A stretch of 64,000 nt of DNA. Source: UBA6107 sp964533735. GTDB taxonomy: Bacteria > Chloroflexota > Anaerolineae > Anaerolineales > Anaerolineaceae. The stretch is taken from contig CAZHMD010000004.1 of the NCBI GenBank assembly GCA_964533735.1, forward strand, positions 122,597-186,596, written 5' to 3'. Position 1 is the first letter of the stretch, and every line of letters starts with the position of its first letter. The position numbers and the translations under genes are program-made. Below are positions 52,378 through 61,669 of the stretch, piece by piece. The notes below the pieces were generated by a model. The model made no database searches and was not told the DNA's origin. It worked only from the letters and a program-made list of their open reading frames with translations.

Positions 52378-53373
52378 ATGCCAGTAAAAAGTAGCGGCCG
52401 GCATGAGCGTATGAAGTACGGTGATGTCAAGTTGTATGCGGGCACCTCCTGCCCGGAACTTGCCACCCGTATCGCCACCCACGTGAACCTGCCTTTAATG
52501 CAAAGGGATATCATTTCATTCCCCAATGACAACCTGTTTGTGCAATTGCATTCAAGCGTGCGCGGGCAGGATTGTTATGTCATCCAAACCACATCTGCAC
52601 CTGTGCACCGCAACCTGATGGAGCTGTTGATCCTTCTCCAAACCCTCCGCCTGGATTCCGCTGCGCGCGTCACCGCTGTCGTCCCCTACCTCTGCTACGC
52701 CCGCTCAGACAAGAAAGACCAGCCGCGTATTCCCATCACGGCGCGCTTGGTGGCGGATATGATCGAGGTTGCCGGAGCAGACCGCTACATGTTCATGGAC
52801 TTACATGCAGGGCAGATCCAGGGATTTTTCTCCATCCCCGGGGATGTGTTGACCGCTTATTACATTTTGATCGAATACCTCAAAGCCAAAAAAGCGCACA
52901 TGCTCAAACCGGTTGTGGTCACCGCCGATTTGGGGTTTGCCAAGAAAGCGCGTAATTTTGCTGAGTCATTGGATGTCCCGCTGGCATTTATTGAAAAACG
53001 CCGTGCGAGTAATGACTCAAAAGCACAGGCATTAACCTTGATCGGTGATGTTAAGGGCAGGGATGTGCTCATTGTTGATGATGAGGTGGATACGGGCGGC
53101 TCGATGATCCAGGCTGTAAACCTGGTTAAACAGAGCGGCGCTCGCAACATTTTTATGGTGTTTGTTCACCCGGTTTTTTCTGGCGATGCTGCTGATCGCT
53201 TGGCTGCGTTACCGGTGACTGAATTCATCACTACCGACACAATTCCAGTCGCTCCCGAAAAACTCGCAAAGTTTAAAGGTCGCCTCACTACCCTCTCAGT
53301 TGCACCTTTGCTTGGCGAGGTGATCCTGCGCGCCAATGAAGGCCGCAGCGTGGGTGAACTATTCAATGAATAA
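52378..53373 (+). CDS. prs: Ribose-phosphate pyrophosphokinase
   Basis: A 331-residue enzyme making PRPP from ribose 5-phosphate and ATP. The start MPVKSSG precedes the family opening (VKLYAGTSCPELATRIATHV). Metal and substrate motifs: YARSDKKDQPR, MDLHAGQIQGFF and the PRPP loop VLIVDDEVDTGGSMIQA. The Lys-Arg flexible-loop region is IEKRRASND. Normal length, with GGAG right upstream. Confidence 0.93.
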   Translation: MPVKSSGRHERMKYGDVKLYAGTSCPELATRIATHVNLPLMQRDIISFPNDNLFVQLHSSVRGQDCYVIQTTSAPVHRNLMELLILLQTLRLDSAARVTAVVPYLCYARSDKKDQPRIPITARLVADMIEVAGADRYMFMDLHAGQIQGFFSIPGDVLTAYYILIEYLKAKKAHMLKPVVVTADLGFAKKARNFAESLDVPLAFIEKRRASNDSKAQALTLIGDVKGRDVLIVDDEVDTGGSMIQAVNLVKQSGARNIFMVFVHPVFSGDAADRLAALPVTEFITTDTIPVAPEKLAKFKGRLTTLSVAPLLGEVILRANEGRSVGELFNE

Positions 53374-53411
53374 GAATCAATCTTCAAATCAACAAATATA
53401 CAGGATACCTC

Positions 53412-54266
53412 TTGCCTGAGCTTCCAGAGGTTGAAACAATTGCGCGCTCGCTGCGTAATCCTGCGGAATTGCCTTTTGAAAATTCTAGTTCAATCCAAAC
53501 CCGTCCGGGTATAGTCGGACGGGTTGTTTCTTCTGTGGAATTATTATGGAACCGCAGTCTCGTGACCCCCACGCTTGCAGAACTGGACAGTATCCTCAGG
53601 GGAAAGGCAGTGATTTCGGTCGGCAGGCGGGGGAAATACCTCGTCATTCAGTTTAATGATTATTGGATGTTCATCCACCTGCGCATGAGCGGGGATATCC
53701 GCGTGGAGCCTTTCCGGGTCGATGGTGCGGGAAAGCATGACCGCCTAGTGATCTGGTTTACGGACGGCGTGCAATTCGTTTTCAACGATCCGCGAAAATT
53801 TGGCAGGGTCTGGCTGGTGCAGGATCCCGCGCAAGTGACAGGCAGCCTGGGGGACGAACCCTTTTCGGATTTGTTGACCGGAGAATCCTTTCACCAGATC
53901 CTGCATTCTTCGTCACGCAGGATAAAACCCTTTTTATTGGATCAGAAACGCATTGCTGGCCTGGGCAATATCTATACTGATGAAGCTCTGTTCCTCGCCG
54001 GGCTGCACCCTTTAACACCAGGCAGCGCCATCACCGTACTCCAGGCGGAAAGCCTCTTGCGTTCGATCCGCTTTGTGCTCGAGGAAGGCATTCGCCGTAA
54101 TGGCGCCAGTATCGATTGGGTTTATCGCGGTGGCGATTTCCAGAATTACTTCCGCGTTTACCAGCGGACCGGCGAAGCCTGCAGCGTTTGCGGAACCAGG
54201 ATCGAAAGGATCGTGGTTGGGCAGCGTGGAACGCATTATTGTCCGCATTGCCAGCCATTAATGTAA
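53412..54266 (+). CDS. mutM: Formamidopyrimidine-DNA glycosylase
   Basis: A 284-residue base-excision enzyme removing 8-oxoguanine and FaPy lesions. The TTG start at 53412 is fixed by the mature N-terminus PELPEVETIARSL, whose Pro2 is the catalytic nucleophile and Glu3 the general acid. Later features: GRRGKYLVIQF with the conserved Lys, the helix-two-turn-helix LDQKRIAGLGNIYTDEALF, and the zinc finger CSVCG... YCPHCQ at the C-terminus. An insertion of about 10 residues near 25-40 (ENSSSIQTRPG) lengthens it slightly. Confidence 0.95.
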   Translation: MPELPEVETIARSLRNPAELPFENSSSIQTRPGIVGRVVSSVELLWNRSLVTPTLAELDSILRGKAVISVGRRGKYLVIQFNDYWMFIHLRMSGDIRVEPFRVDGAGKHDRLVIWFTDGVQFVFNDPRKFGRVWLVQDPAQVTGSLGDEPFSDLLTGESFHQILHSSSRRIKPFLLDQKRIAGLGNIYTDEALFLAGLHPLTPGSAITVLQAESLLRSIRFVLEEGIRRNGASIDWVYRGGDFQNYFRVYQRTGEACSVCGTRIERIVVGQRGTHYCPHCQPLM

Positions 54267-54368
54267 AAGTTGTAAAAAAGATGTAATTTTCCTTAAAATA
54301 TTGTATTATTAATAAGATTAAGCGATAACCAAATTGACGTAAGGGGGGTTGACCTGTCGAGGTGAAAA

Positions 54369-55157
54369 ATGATTACTCAAAGCACTCTTGTTTTGATTAT
54401 TGTTGGTCTTGCTGGCCTGTTCGTCGGACTTCTTGTCTCCGGCTTGTTTGGCAACCGTGATGCCAAAGCTCGAAAAACGAGCCGTCCCACGCCTGAGATG
54501 GAAAAGGAAGGCTTTTTGGAAGTCGCCCGCCTATGGTACAGCCCAACCAGCAAAAGTATCTTGCCGGAGTTGGATGGAGAATTCATTCAGGATCACGCCT
54601 CGCTTACTACCGATCGGCAAAAGAAGATTTTCCGTATCGCTGACCTGCTGAGTGAATGGGTCAGGAAAATTCCTCCGGAAGTTGCCCAGCCTGTGGCAAC
54701 GATTGATGAAACGCCCGCACCTTCACCCTTTACAGCTGTTCCCTCTGCCGATGAAGAGTCTCAACCATCGCCTTTCATTGAAGCGCCGCAGGTCGAAAGC
54801 GTTACACCGCCCTCCAATGCTTTTACGCCCCAGGCGATGAGCTCGTTGGATAATGAAACAGAAAACTATTTATCCGCGGAAGATGAAGAACCAGACGAGA
54901 ATCTGGTTATAAAACCGCGGACGATTGCCGGCCAGATTAGCCTCATCCTGGAAGACATGGTCAAGAACAGTTCACTGCGTGAAAAAGGCATCAAGTTGAT
55001 CGAGCGCGAAGATCACGGCGTGGATGTATGGATTGGCATGGAGAAATTTGATGGAGTGGAAGCCATTCCTTATCCCGAAGCCAAGCAATTGATCAAGGCT
55101 GCGGCTGCCAAATGGGAAAAAGAAGCCTCGTTAAGGGGAAAATTGGGACCCGATTAA
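54369..55157 (+). CDS. Membrane-anchored protein of unknown function
   Basis: A 262-residue protein with one N-terminal membrane helix (STLVLIIVGLAGLFVGLLVSGLF) followed by a cytoplasmic or extracytoplasmic part: a 60-residue basic-acidic helix region, a Pro/Ser-rich linker, and a C-terminal domain (about residues 180-258; IAGQISLILEDMVKNSSLREKGIKL is the start). No family recognised. Preceded by a GGGGGTTGACC stretch that could be a promoter part, followed by a terminator. Confidence 0.7.
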   Translation: MITQSTLVLIIVGLAGLFVGLLVSGLFGNRDAKARKTSRPTPEMEKEGFLEVARLWYSPTSKSILPELDGEFIQDHASLTTDRQKKIFRIADLLSEWVRKIPPEVAQPVATIDETPAPSPFTAVPSADEESQPSPFIEAPQVESVTPPSNAFTPQAMSSLDNETENYLSAEDEEPDENLVIKPRTIAGQISLILEDMVKNSSLREKGIKLIEREDHGVDVWIGMEKFDGVEAIPYPEAKQLIKAAAAKWEKEASLRGKLGPD

Positions 55158-55180
55158 CTGCGCTCTCGTTAAGAAAAACA

Positions 55181-55205
55181 AACACCGCTCGTAGGGCGGT
55201 GTTTT
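55181..55205. terminator. Bidirectional intrinsic terminator
   Basis: AACACCGC (55181-55188) pairs with GCGGTGTT (55196-55203) around TCGTAGG, with T to 55206. Lies between convergent genes and overlaps the sigma factor stop region. Confidence 0.8.
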
Positions 55206-56386
55206 TATATGTATTCGCGTAGCTGCCGAGAGCGCCGCGGATGACGCAGTCGCCGCAGGGCTTTGCTTTCGATCTGCCGGATGCGTTCGCGTGTTAGACC
55301 AAATTTCTCACCCACTTCTTCCAGGGTGTAATTATGACCGTTTTCCAACCCGAATCGCAGCCGCAGAATACGCGCTTCACGCGGTGGAAGCGTATCCAGC
55401 ACCTCGTCGATCTTCTCCCGCAGTAACTTGGCGTAGGTGCTTTCAATGGGTGTCGGTGTCAGTTGGTCTTCAACGAACTGACCGAGTTCCGAGTCTTCCT
55501 CATCTTCGTTTATCGGGCTTTCAAGGGAGAGCGGCAGCCACGAAACCTGCAGCATCCATTCAACCTTGTCGGTGGTGACGTTTAATTTTTCACCCAACTC
55601 CTGCGTGGTGGGGATGCGCCCCAGTGTTTGTTCCAATTCGTGCGACAATTTGTAGAGTTGCCGAATGCGGTCCACCATATGCACTGGCACACGGATGGTG
55701 CGTCCCTGGTCCGCGATCGAGCGCGTGATCGTCTGGCGGATCCACCAGGTGGCGTATGTGGAAAAACGAAAACCGCGGTGGTAATCATATTTTTCGACCG
55801 CTTTCATTAATCCCAGGTTGCCCTCCTGGATCAGATCCAGGAAAGGTACGCCGCGCCCCATGTAGCGTTTGGCCACGCTTACCACCAGGCGGGTGTTGGC
55901 TTTGATCAGGTGTTCGCGCGCCAGCACCCCGTCCTCCACTTCACCCAACAATTCCAGCTTGCGGTCTGCCGGGCAGCCGCCGTTGGAACGGTCCAACTCG
56001 CACTTACTGCTGCGTCCGTTTTCAATACGGCGGGCAATATCCAACTCTTCCTGTACCTTCAATAAAGGTACACGCGACATTTCCTTTAAATAGAGTCCAA
56101 TCGTGTCATCAGAGGAGATCGTATCCAGGTTGGAAAAGGTATCCATATCTGAGACGGAAGGGCTGACCTCGAGTTCTGCAAGCTCGGTATCCGCATCTCC
56201 ATCGAGGATTTCCACTCCCCGACGGCGCAGCGCCACCATAACGGCTTCGATCCTCTCGGCATCCTTGCTGACGTCGGGATAGAATTCCATCAGGTCTTCG
56301 GTCGTCAGATAACCCTGAACATCTGCTTTTTCCAGCAGCAGATTCAGGATCTCTTTACTCCGCGCCCGCCTTCCAGGATTTGCCAA
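55205..56386 (-). CDS. RNA polymerase primary-type sigma factor (RpoD/SigA family)
   Basis: A 393-residue group 1/2 sigma-70 factor. Region 1.1-like N-terminus (LLLEKADVQGYLTTEDLMEF), region 1.2 (DTIGLYLKEMSRVPLL), region 2 (RLVVSVAKRYMGRGVPFLDLIQEGNLGLMKAVEKYDY is its core; YATWWIRQTITR and RTIRVPVHM follow), region 3 and region 4.2 helix-turn-helix (YTLEEVGEKFGLTRERIRQIESKALRRLRH). A Cys-containing stretch of about 25 residues (SKCELDRSNGGCPADRK) is inserted between regions 1.2 and 2.1. TTG start at 56386 with GAAGGAGAT upstream. Whether it is the principal sigma or a close paralog cannot be settled here. Confidence 0.9.
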   Translation of the reverse strand: MANPGRRARSKEILNLLLEKADVQGYLTTEDLMEFYPDVSKDAERIEAVMVALRRRGVEILDGDADTELAELEVSPSVSDMDTFSNLDTISSDDTIGLYLKEMSRVPLLKVQEELDIARRIENGRSSKCELDRSNGGCPADRKLELLGEVEDGVLAREHLIKANTRLVVSVAKRYMGRGVPFLDLIQEGNLGLMKAVEKYDYHRGFRFSTYATWWIRQTITRSIADQGRTIRVPVHMVDRIRQLYKLSHELEQTLGRIPTTQELGEKLNVTTDKVEWMLQVSWLPLSLESPINEDEEDSELGQFVEDQLTPTPIESTYAKLLREKIDEVLDTLPPREARILRLRFGLENGHNYTLEEVGEKFGLTRERIRQIESKALRRLRHPRRSRQLREYI

Positions 56387-56441
56387 AGAGGATCTCCTTC
56401 TTGTATTGTCCCGTCACGATAACGGAATTGTTCTGAGCGGT

Positions 56442-56921
56442 TTATTCCACCTGGATTCTGGCCTGGTGTTCGCAGGTAACCATGTTCAGGTTTTCCCCGC
56501 ATACCACACATAATCCCAGGCACTCCGGCTTGCATAATGGCTTGATCGGACTGGCAGTGATCATGTATTCACGCACAACCGGCCCCAGGTCTATGTTGCC
56601 GTCCTCGGGAACATACAACCCCGATTCGGTAAATGTGTGAGATTTGTAAGCAAATACTTCGTCAAATTCGATATCCATCTGAAGGTCAAACAACTCCAAA
56701 CATCGCACGCATTCAGAGGACAACACCCCCCGGAACTTGCCCTCGCAAAGTAATCCCTGCGGCGTTCTACTGATGTGAACCACCCCGGAAAAATCTTTCA
56801 AATCCAGGTCCGGGTTGAGGTGAATATCCTGGGTCTCAAAATGGATGTCGCGATAACTGCCGACAGGGAGATTAAAAAAGAAACCGACGTTAATTTTTAA
56901 AGGAAATCGTTGACTGCTCAA
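56442..56921 (-). CDS. YceD/DUF177 family protein
   Basis: A 159-residue member of the DUF177 family (YceD, needed for 23S rRNA accumulation in E. coli and plants). Features: a Cys pair in SSECVRCLEL, the FDEVFAY strand and a Cys-rich end (CKPECLGLCVVCGENLN). In most bacteria rpmF (ribosomal protein L32) follows directly; here the sigma factor gene follows instead and no L32 frame is present between them. TTG start at 56921 is the best available. Confidence 0.85.
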   Translation of the reverse strand: MSSQRFPLKINVGFFFNLPVGSYRDIHFETQDIHLNPDLDLKDFSGVVHISRTPQGLLCEGKFRGVLSSECVRCLELFDLQMDIEFDEVFAYKSHTFTESGLYVPEDGNIDLGPVVREYMITASPIKPLCKPECLGLCVVCGENLNMVTCEHQARIQVE

Positions 56922-57027
56922 AGTAACCCATCACCAGGCAAGATATAATAGTTACTGCAAAACATTGTAGCATAGGGGCTTAATGAAGTCAATTTTTTAT
57001 GAATAAATTCATAAATATTAAGGATTG

Positions 57028-57621
57028 ATGATGCAAGTGTTGATCGCTACCACCAACAAAGGCAAACGCAAGGAGTTTTCCTCCCTCCTTGCCGGGAGGG
57101 ATTTCGAACTGGTTTTCCCGGAGGAGATCGGCATCAGCCTGGAGGTGGCAGAAACTGGAAGCTCCTATTCTGAAAACGCTCTCCTTAAAGCCCGGGCTCT
57201 ATGCACCGCCAGCGGATTGATCACCCTGGCGGATGACACCGGGTTGGAGGTATATGCGCTGGGGGGTAGACCCGGGTTGTATTCCGCGAGGTACTCAGGG
57301 GAAACCGCCAGGTCCGATTCAGACCGGCGAGTGCATTTACTGCAGGAATTGGCAGTTCACCCGCGCCCCTGGTTGGCGCGCTTCATGTGTGTGGCCGCCC
57401 TGGCTCGCCCCGGAGGAGAGACCGCCACGTTTGAGGGAAGTGTATCCGGAGAGATCATTCCGCAGGAGCGCGGCGAACACGGCTTTGGCTACGACCGCAT
57501 TTTCTTTATCCCTGCAGCCGGTAAAACCATGGCAGAATTAACCCTGGAAGAGAAAAACGACTTCAGTCACCGGGCACTGGCGGTGAATCTGTCTATTCCA
57601 CAACTGCTTGCCTGGGGTTAA
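57028..57621 (+). CDS. rdgB: dITP/XTP pyrophosphatase (RdgB/HAM1)
   Basis: A 197-residue house-cleaning nucleotide pyrophosphatase that removes dITP, XTP and similar. Motifs: IATTNKGKRKEF at the start, LADDTGLEVYALGGRPG, GYDRIFFIP and the C-terminal SHRALAV. Start choices ATG 57028 and 57031 are adjacent. Head-to-tail arrangement with rarA on the other strand (stops 2 bases apart). Confidence 0.95.
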   Translation: MMQVLIATTNKGKRKEFSSLLAGRDFELVFPEEIGISLEVAETGSSYSENALLKARALCTASGLITLADDTGLEVYALGGRPGLYSARYSGETARSDSDRRVHLLQELAVHPRPWLARFMCVAALARPGGETATFEGSVSGEIIPQERGEHGFGYDRIFFIPAAGKTMAELTLEEKNDFSHRALAVNLSIPQLLAWG

Positions 57622-57622
57622 A

Positions 57623-59005
57623 TTACTGGCCTTTTTTGGTTGGGGTGTTGGGTTTTTGTTTTACAGTAGAATCTGCTAACACTTTTTCCTGCGCTTCCCG
57701 CCATTTCTCCAGCCAGCCCGCCATCTTCCCCTCGTATCCCTGGTCTGAAGGTTCATAGAAGCGTTTACCCGCAAGCGTCTCCGGCAGGTACTGCTGCGGG
57801 ATGAAGTGCCCCTCGAACATATGCGGGTATTGGTATCCCTTGCCGTGCCCAAATCCTTTGGCGTCCCGGTTGGCGTCCATCAGGTGGGTAGGGACAGCCC
57901 CCGTGCCGTGTTCTTCAATTTCCTGTTTGACCGCAAAGAACTGCGTCGCGGAGTTCGATTTAGGCGCGGTGGTCAAAAAGAGCGTCGCCTCCACGATGGG
58001 GTAAATGCCTTCCGGCATGCCGATATATTCAAAAGCCGAGGCGGCTGAGGAGGCTACCACGATCCCCAGCGGTTCAGCCAGGCCGATATCCTCCCCGGCC
58101 AGCACGATCAGCCGCCGTAAGATAAAACGCGGGTCCTCGCCAGCCAGGATCATTTTGGCAAGCCAGTAAAGGGCAGCATCCGGGTCGGAGCCGCGCACGG
58201 ATTTAATGAATGCTGAAATGGTATCGTAATGGGCATCTCCCATGCGGTCATACACCAGCGCGCGTTTCTGGATCGACTCCTGCGCAACATCAAGCGTGAT
58301 ATGAATGGTGCCGTCCTCTTGCGGCGGCGTGCTCTCCACTGCAAGTTCGATGGCGTTAAGTAAATTGCGCGCGTCACCGTTGGAAAGGTAAGTCAAATGC
58401 TCGCGGGCTTTCTCGTCTACCTTGATCTTGCGCGAGCCGTAGCCGTTCTCTTTATCCTCCAGCGCGCGTTGGAATATGGTCTCCATGTTAGGCTGGGTAA
58501 GTGGCTCCAGCTGGAAGATTCGCGACCGCGATACCAGCGCCGGGATCACATCAAAATAGGGGTTTTCAGTGGTGGCGCCGATGAGCGTCACCATTCCGGT
58601 TTCCACATGCGGCAGAAGGGCATCCTGTTGGGCTTTATTCCAGCGGTGCACCTCATCAATGAAAAGGATCGTGCGCCGTTTGTATAACTTGCGCCGATCC
58701 GTGGCATCCGTGATCACCCGGCGTAATTCAGCCACCCCTGCCAGCACTGCGGAGATGCTTTCAAAGTGTGCCTGTGTGTGCAGCGCGATCAGCCGGGCAA
58801 GGGTCGTTTTGCCCGTTCCCGGCGGTCCGGTAAAAATGATGGATGAAAAGAAGCGGTCTGCCTTGATGGCGCGTCGCAGCAGTTTGTCCTCACCGATGAT
58901 ATGCTCCTGGCCAACGAATTCTTCCAGGGTACGCGGGCGCAGTCGTGCTGCCAGCGGGGATTCGGTCTGCATTCTTTCGTTCAAAGCGTGGTCAAACAAA
59001 TCCAT
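57623..59005 (-). CDS. rarA: Replication-associated recombination protein RarA (MgsA)
   Basis: A 460-residue AAA+ protein related to clamp loaders, acting at stalled forks. Walker A is FTGPPGTGKTTLARLIA, Walker B is ILFIDEVHRWNKAQQDALL and the sensor stretch is LIGATTENPYFDV; the C-terminal MgsA domain holds IYPIVEATLFLTTAPKSN and the YPHMFEGHFIPQQYLPE end. A short Lys-rich tail follows. Normal length. Confidence 0.95.
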   Translation of the reverse strand: MDLFDHALNERMQTESPLAARLRPRTLEEFVGQEHIIGEDKLLRRAIKADRFFSSIIFTGPPGTGKTTLARLIALHTQAHFESISAVLAGVAELRRVITDATDRRKLYKRRTILFIDEVHRWNKAQQDALLPHVETGMVTLIGATTENPYFDVIPALVSRSRIFQLEPLTQPNMETIFQRALEDKENGYGSRKIKVDEKAREHLTYLSNGDARNLLNAIELAVESTPPQEDGTIHITLDVAQESIQKRALVYDRMGDAHYDTISAFIKSVRGSDPDAALYWLAKMILAGEDPRFILRRLIVLAGEDIGLAEPLGIVVASSAASAFEYIGMPEGIYPIVEATLFLTTAPKSNSATQFFAVKQEIEEHGTGAVPTHLMDANRDAKGFGHGKGYQYPHMFEGHFIPQQYLPETLAGKRFYEPSDQGYEGKMAGWLEKWREAQEKVLADSTVKQKPNTPTKKGQ

Positions 59006-59109
59006 GGCTTGATTGTAGCATAATCCACTATAATTAGAACATAATAACTAATTAGAATTAAAACGTTATTCTTTTGTATACTAGTATTGATTTCACAAGG
59101 AGCTTCATA

Positions 59110-59910
59110 ATGAGCATTCCTCTATTCCAGGTTGACGCGTTCACAGGCGAGCTGTTCAAAGGTAACCCGGCGGCGGTATGCCTGTTAACCAAAGCCGCAA
59201 ACCCCAAATGGATGCAGTTGGTAGCCCGCGAGATGAACCTGTCTGAGACTGCCTTTGTCCATCCGCGCGCGGATGGATTTGGGCTGCGCTGGTTCACCCC
59301 GCAAGCCGAGGTGGAGTTGTGTGGGCACGCCACCCTTTCTGCTGCCCATATCCTTTGGGAATCCGGCATGGTTGCACCGGGGGTCAAGATCCGCTTCAAT
59401 ACATTGTCCGGCTGGTTGAGCGCCACCAAACAGGATGACATGATCGAGCTTGATTTTCCTTCCGCGCCAGTCGTTCCCGGGGACATTTCTGAAGAGATCA
59501 TTGCTGCCCTCGGACCCGTTCCCGAGTTCATTTTCCGCAGCGGCGAGAAATGGCTGCTTGAGTATCCCCACGAGGTTGAAATTACCGGGATGACCCCGGA
59601 TTTTAATATTCTGCGCCAGTACAGCGGTCGCGGGTTGATCGTCACTGCCCGTTCAGAAAAACCCGGCATTGACTTCATCTCGCGTTATTTTGCGCCGTGG
59701 ATAGGCATTGATGAAGACCCAGTCACCGGTTCTTCACACACCATCCTGGGTCCTTACTGGAGTAACAAACTTCACAAGAACTATATGACCGCTTACCAGG
59801 CTTCTGCAAGGGGTGGCACCCTGCACGTGCGCGTTAGCGGTGAGCGCACCTATATCAGCGGACAGGCGCTGACCGTTTTTTCAGGTCAGCTTCATTCCCC
59901 GGAGAGGTAG
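59110..59910 (+). CDS. PhzF-family isomerase/epimerase-like protein
   Basis: A 266-residue protein from the ATG at 59110 (AAGGAG upstream); the longer frame from 59074 is not used. PhzF motifs: VDAFTGELFKGNPAAVC, the catalytic Glu in EMNLSETAFV, ELCGHATLSAAHILW and EDPVTGSSHTILGPYW. PhzF isomerises a phenazine precursor, but most family members have unknown substrates. First of four closely spaced genes with kinase, esterase and cyclase-like products. Confidence 0.92.
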   Translation: MSIPLFQVDAFTGELFKGNPAAVCLLTKAANPKWMQLVAREMNLSETAFVHPRADGFGLRWFTPQAEVELCGHATLSAAHILWESGMVAPGVKIRFNTLSGWLSATKQDDMIELDFPSAPVVPGDISEEIIAALGPVPEFIFRSGEKWLLEYPHEVEITGMTPDFNILRQYSGRGLIVTARSEKPGIDFISRYFAPWIGIDEDPVTGSSHTILGPYWSNKLHKNYMTAYQASARGGTLHVRVSGERTYISGQALTVFSGQLHSPER

Positions 59911-59912
59911 AA

Positions 59913-60824
59913 TTGGTCAATTCCCAACAGGATGTGGTGGTGGTTGGCAACATCGGCATCGATACCAATGTCTATTTCTCCGGCGATGGCATTGATTTAT
60001 CGGTTGAGGCAAATTTCACTACCAACATCGATAGCATCGGGCAGGCCGGTGGTTACGCCGCCCATGGTTACGCCGCATTAGGCTATAAGACTGCTTTCAT
60101 TGGCTATATCGGGGCAGATTATTCGGGCGATTTCATCCGCTCAACTTTAGTAAAGGAAAAGATTGATACCAGCGCGGTTTTCATTGATCCTGAGGGAACC
60201 AGCCGCAGTATCAATCTCGTCTATCAAAACGGCCAGCGCAGGAATTGTTACGATGGCAAAAGCCACATGACCCTTCATCCCCCTTTAGCGCCGTGTGAAC
60301 AGCTGTTCAGCAGCCCCAGGCTGGCGCATTTCAACATCCCCAACTGGGCACGCGAACTCCTCCAGCCGGCAAAAAACGCTGGGCTCAAGATCGCATGCGA
60401 TATCCAGGATGTGGTGGATATGAATGACCCCTACCGCCAGGATTTTATCCGCGCCGCGGACTTCCTTTTCTTTTCAGCCGCGAATCATACTAATCCTTCT
60501 CCTCTGATCCTTCACTACCTTTCGCTGAATCCGCAATTGGTTATCATTTGCGGCATGGGGGAGCGCGGATGTGCACTTGGTACCACGAAAGGCATCCGCT
60601 TTTTCCCGCCGGTTGCGCTGGATCTGCCGCTGGTGGACACCAACGGCGCGGGGGATACCCTGGCAGTGGCTTTCCTCTCCAGTCATGTGCTCGATGGGTT
60701 ACCCCTGGAAGAATCGATCTTTCGAGGTCAGATTGCCGCGCGTTATAAGTGCAGTGTTAAAGCTTCTTCAGGCAGGATGATCTCACGCGAGTTGTTGGAA
60801 AATTATTACAAAGGAGCGGGATGA
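59913..60824 (+). CDS. PfkB-family carbohydrate kinase
   Basis: A 303-residue sugar/nucleoside kinase. It starts VVVVGNIGIDTNVYF, carries the N-terminal GGYAAHGYAALGY substrate region, and the ATP/anion-hole motif DTNGAGDTLAVAFL with the catalytic Asp. TTG start at 59913, 2 bases after the PhzF stop. Overlaps the esterase by 4 bases. Sugar specificity unknown. Confidence 0.9.
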   Translation: MVNSQQDVVVVGNIGIDTNVYFSGDGIDLSVEANFTTNIDSIGQAGGYAAHGYAALGYKTAFIGYIGADYSGDFIRSTLVKEKIDTSAVFIDPEGTSRSINLVYQNGQRRNCYDGKSHMTLHPPLAPCEQLFSSPRLAHFNIPNWARELLQPAKNAGLKIACDIQDVVDMNDPYRQDFIRAADFLFFSAANHTNPSPLILHYLSLNPQLVIICGMGERGCALGTTKGIRFFPPVALDLPLVDTNGAGDTLAVAFLSSHVLDGLPLEESIFRGQIAARYKCSVKASSGRMISRELLENYYKGAG

Positions 60825-61657
60825 GCAGTTACTCCTTCGACGGTCTGGTTGGACACATCCAGCGCTTTGATTCATTTGCGTCCAAATACGTTATTCCCCG
60901 CAGGGTGGATATTTGGACACCTCCCATTTATACAGAAAATTCCTCGCAGCGTTTCAAAGTTCTGTATATGCATGACGGCGAAAACATCTTTGATTCATCA
61001 AGTTCAAAATGGAGCCATATGGACTGGGGAATTGATGAAACGGTCACCCGCTTGATAACCGAAGGCAAGGTTCAACCGACAATCGTCGTGGGCATCTGGT
61101 CAACTGACATTCGCGTAGCGGAATATATGCCGCAGAAATTACCCCAAACCCCGGCAGAAACCAGCCTAAGGCGGATGATTCATAAATGGGTTACATCTGA
61201 AATTTGCTCGGATGATTACCTGCGCTTTCTCGTGGAAGAATTAAAGCCCTATGTGGATGCGCATTACCGTACGCTGCCGGACCAGCCCAACACCTTCATC
61301 ATGGGTTCCAGCATGGGCGGGCTGATCTCCCTTTACGCTGTGTGTGAGTATCCCCTTGTTTTTAGCGGAGCCGGCTGTGTCTCCACCCATTTCCCCATTG
61401 GGCGTGGCATTGTCCTGCAGTACATGCAGGAAAATCTCCCTGACCCAAAAACCCATAAATTTTATTTTGACTATGGCACCCGCACCACTGACAAGGCGTA
61501 CGAGAAGTACCAGCGCCGGGCGGATAATATCTTGCTGGCGAATGGCTACATTCAAGGGGAGAATTGGATCACCCGGAAGTTCGAAGGGCATGAACATTCT
61601 GAGGTTGACTGGCGCAAACGCGTCCACATTCCGCTTGAATTCCTGTCGAAGAATTAA
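60821..61657 (+). CDS. Esterase, enterochelin esterase-like alpha/beta hydrolase
   Basis: A 278-residue esterase D (Fes/IroE) family hydrolase. The nucleophile elbow is GSSMGGLISLYA; the acid is probably in DYGTRTTD and the His in GHEHSEVDWRKR. Opening strands RRVDIWTPP and VLYMHDGENIF are typical. No signal peptide, so probably cytoplasmic. Substrate not known. Confidence 0.9.
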   Translation: MSSYSFDGLVGHIQRFDSFASKYVIPRRVDIWTPPIYTENSSQRFKVLYMHDGENIFDSSSSKWSHMDWGIDETVTRLITEGKVQPTIVVGIWSTDIRVAEYMPQKLPQTPAETSLRRMIHKWVTSEICSDDYLRFLVEELKPYVDAHYRTLPDQPNTFIMGSSMGGLISLYAVCEYPLVFSGAGCVSTHFPIGRGIVLQYMQENLPDPKTHKFYFDYGTRTTDKAYEKYQRRADNILLANGYIQGENWITRKFEGHEHSEVDWRKRVHIPLEFLSKN

Positions 61658-61669
61658 CCAGGAGGGTTT

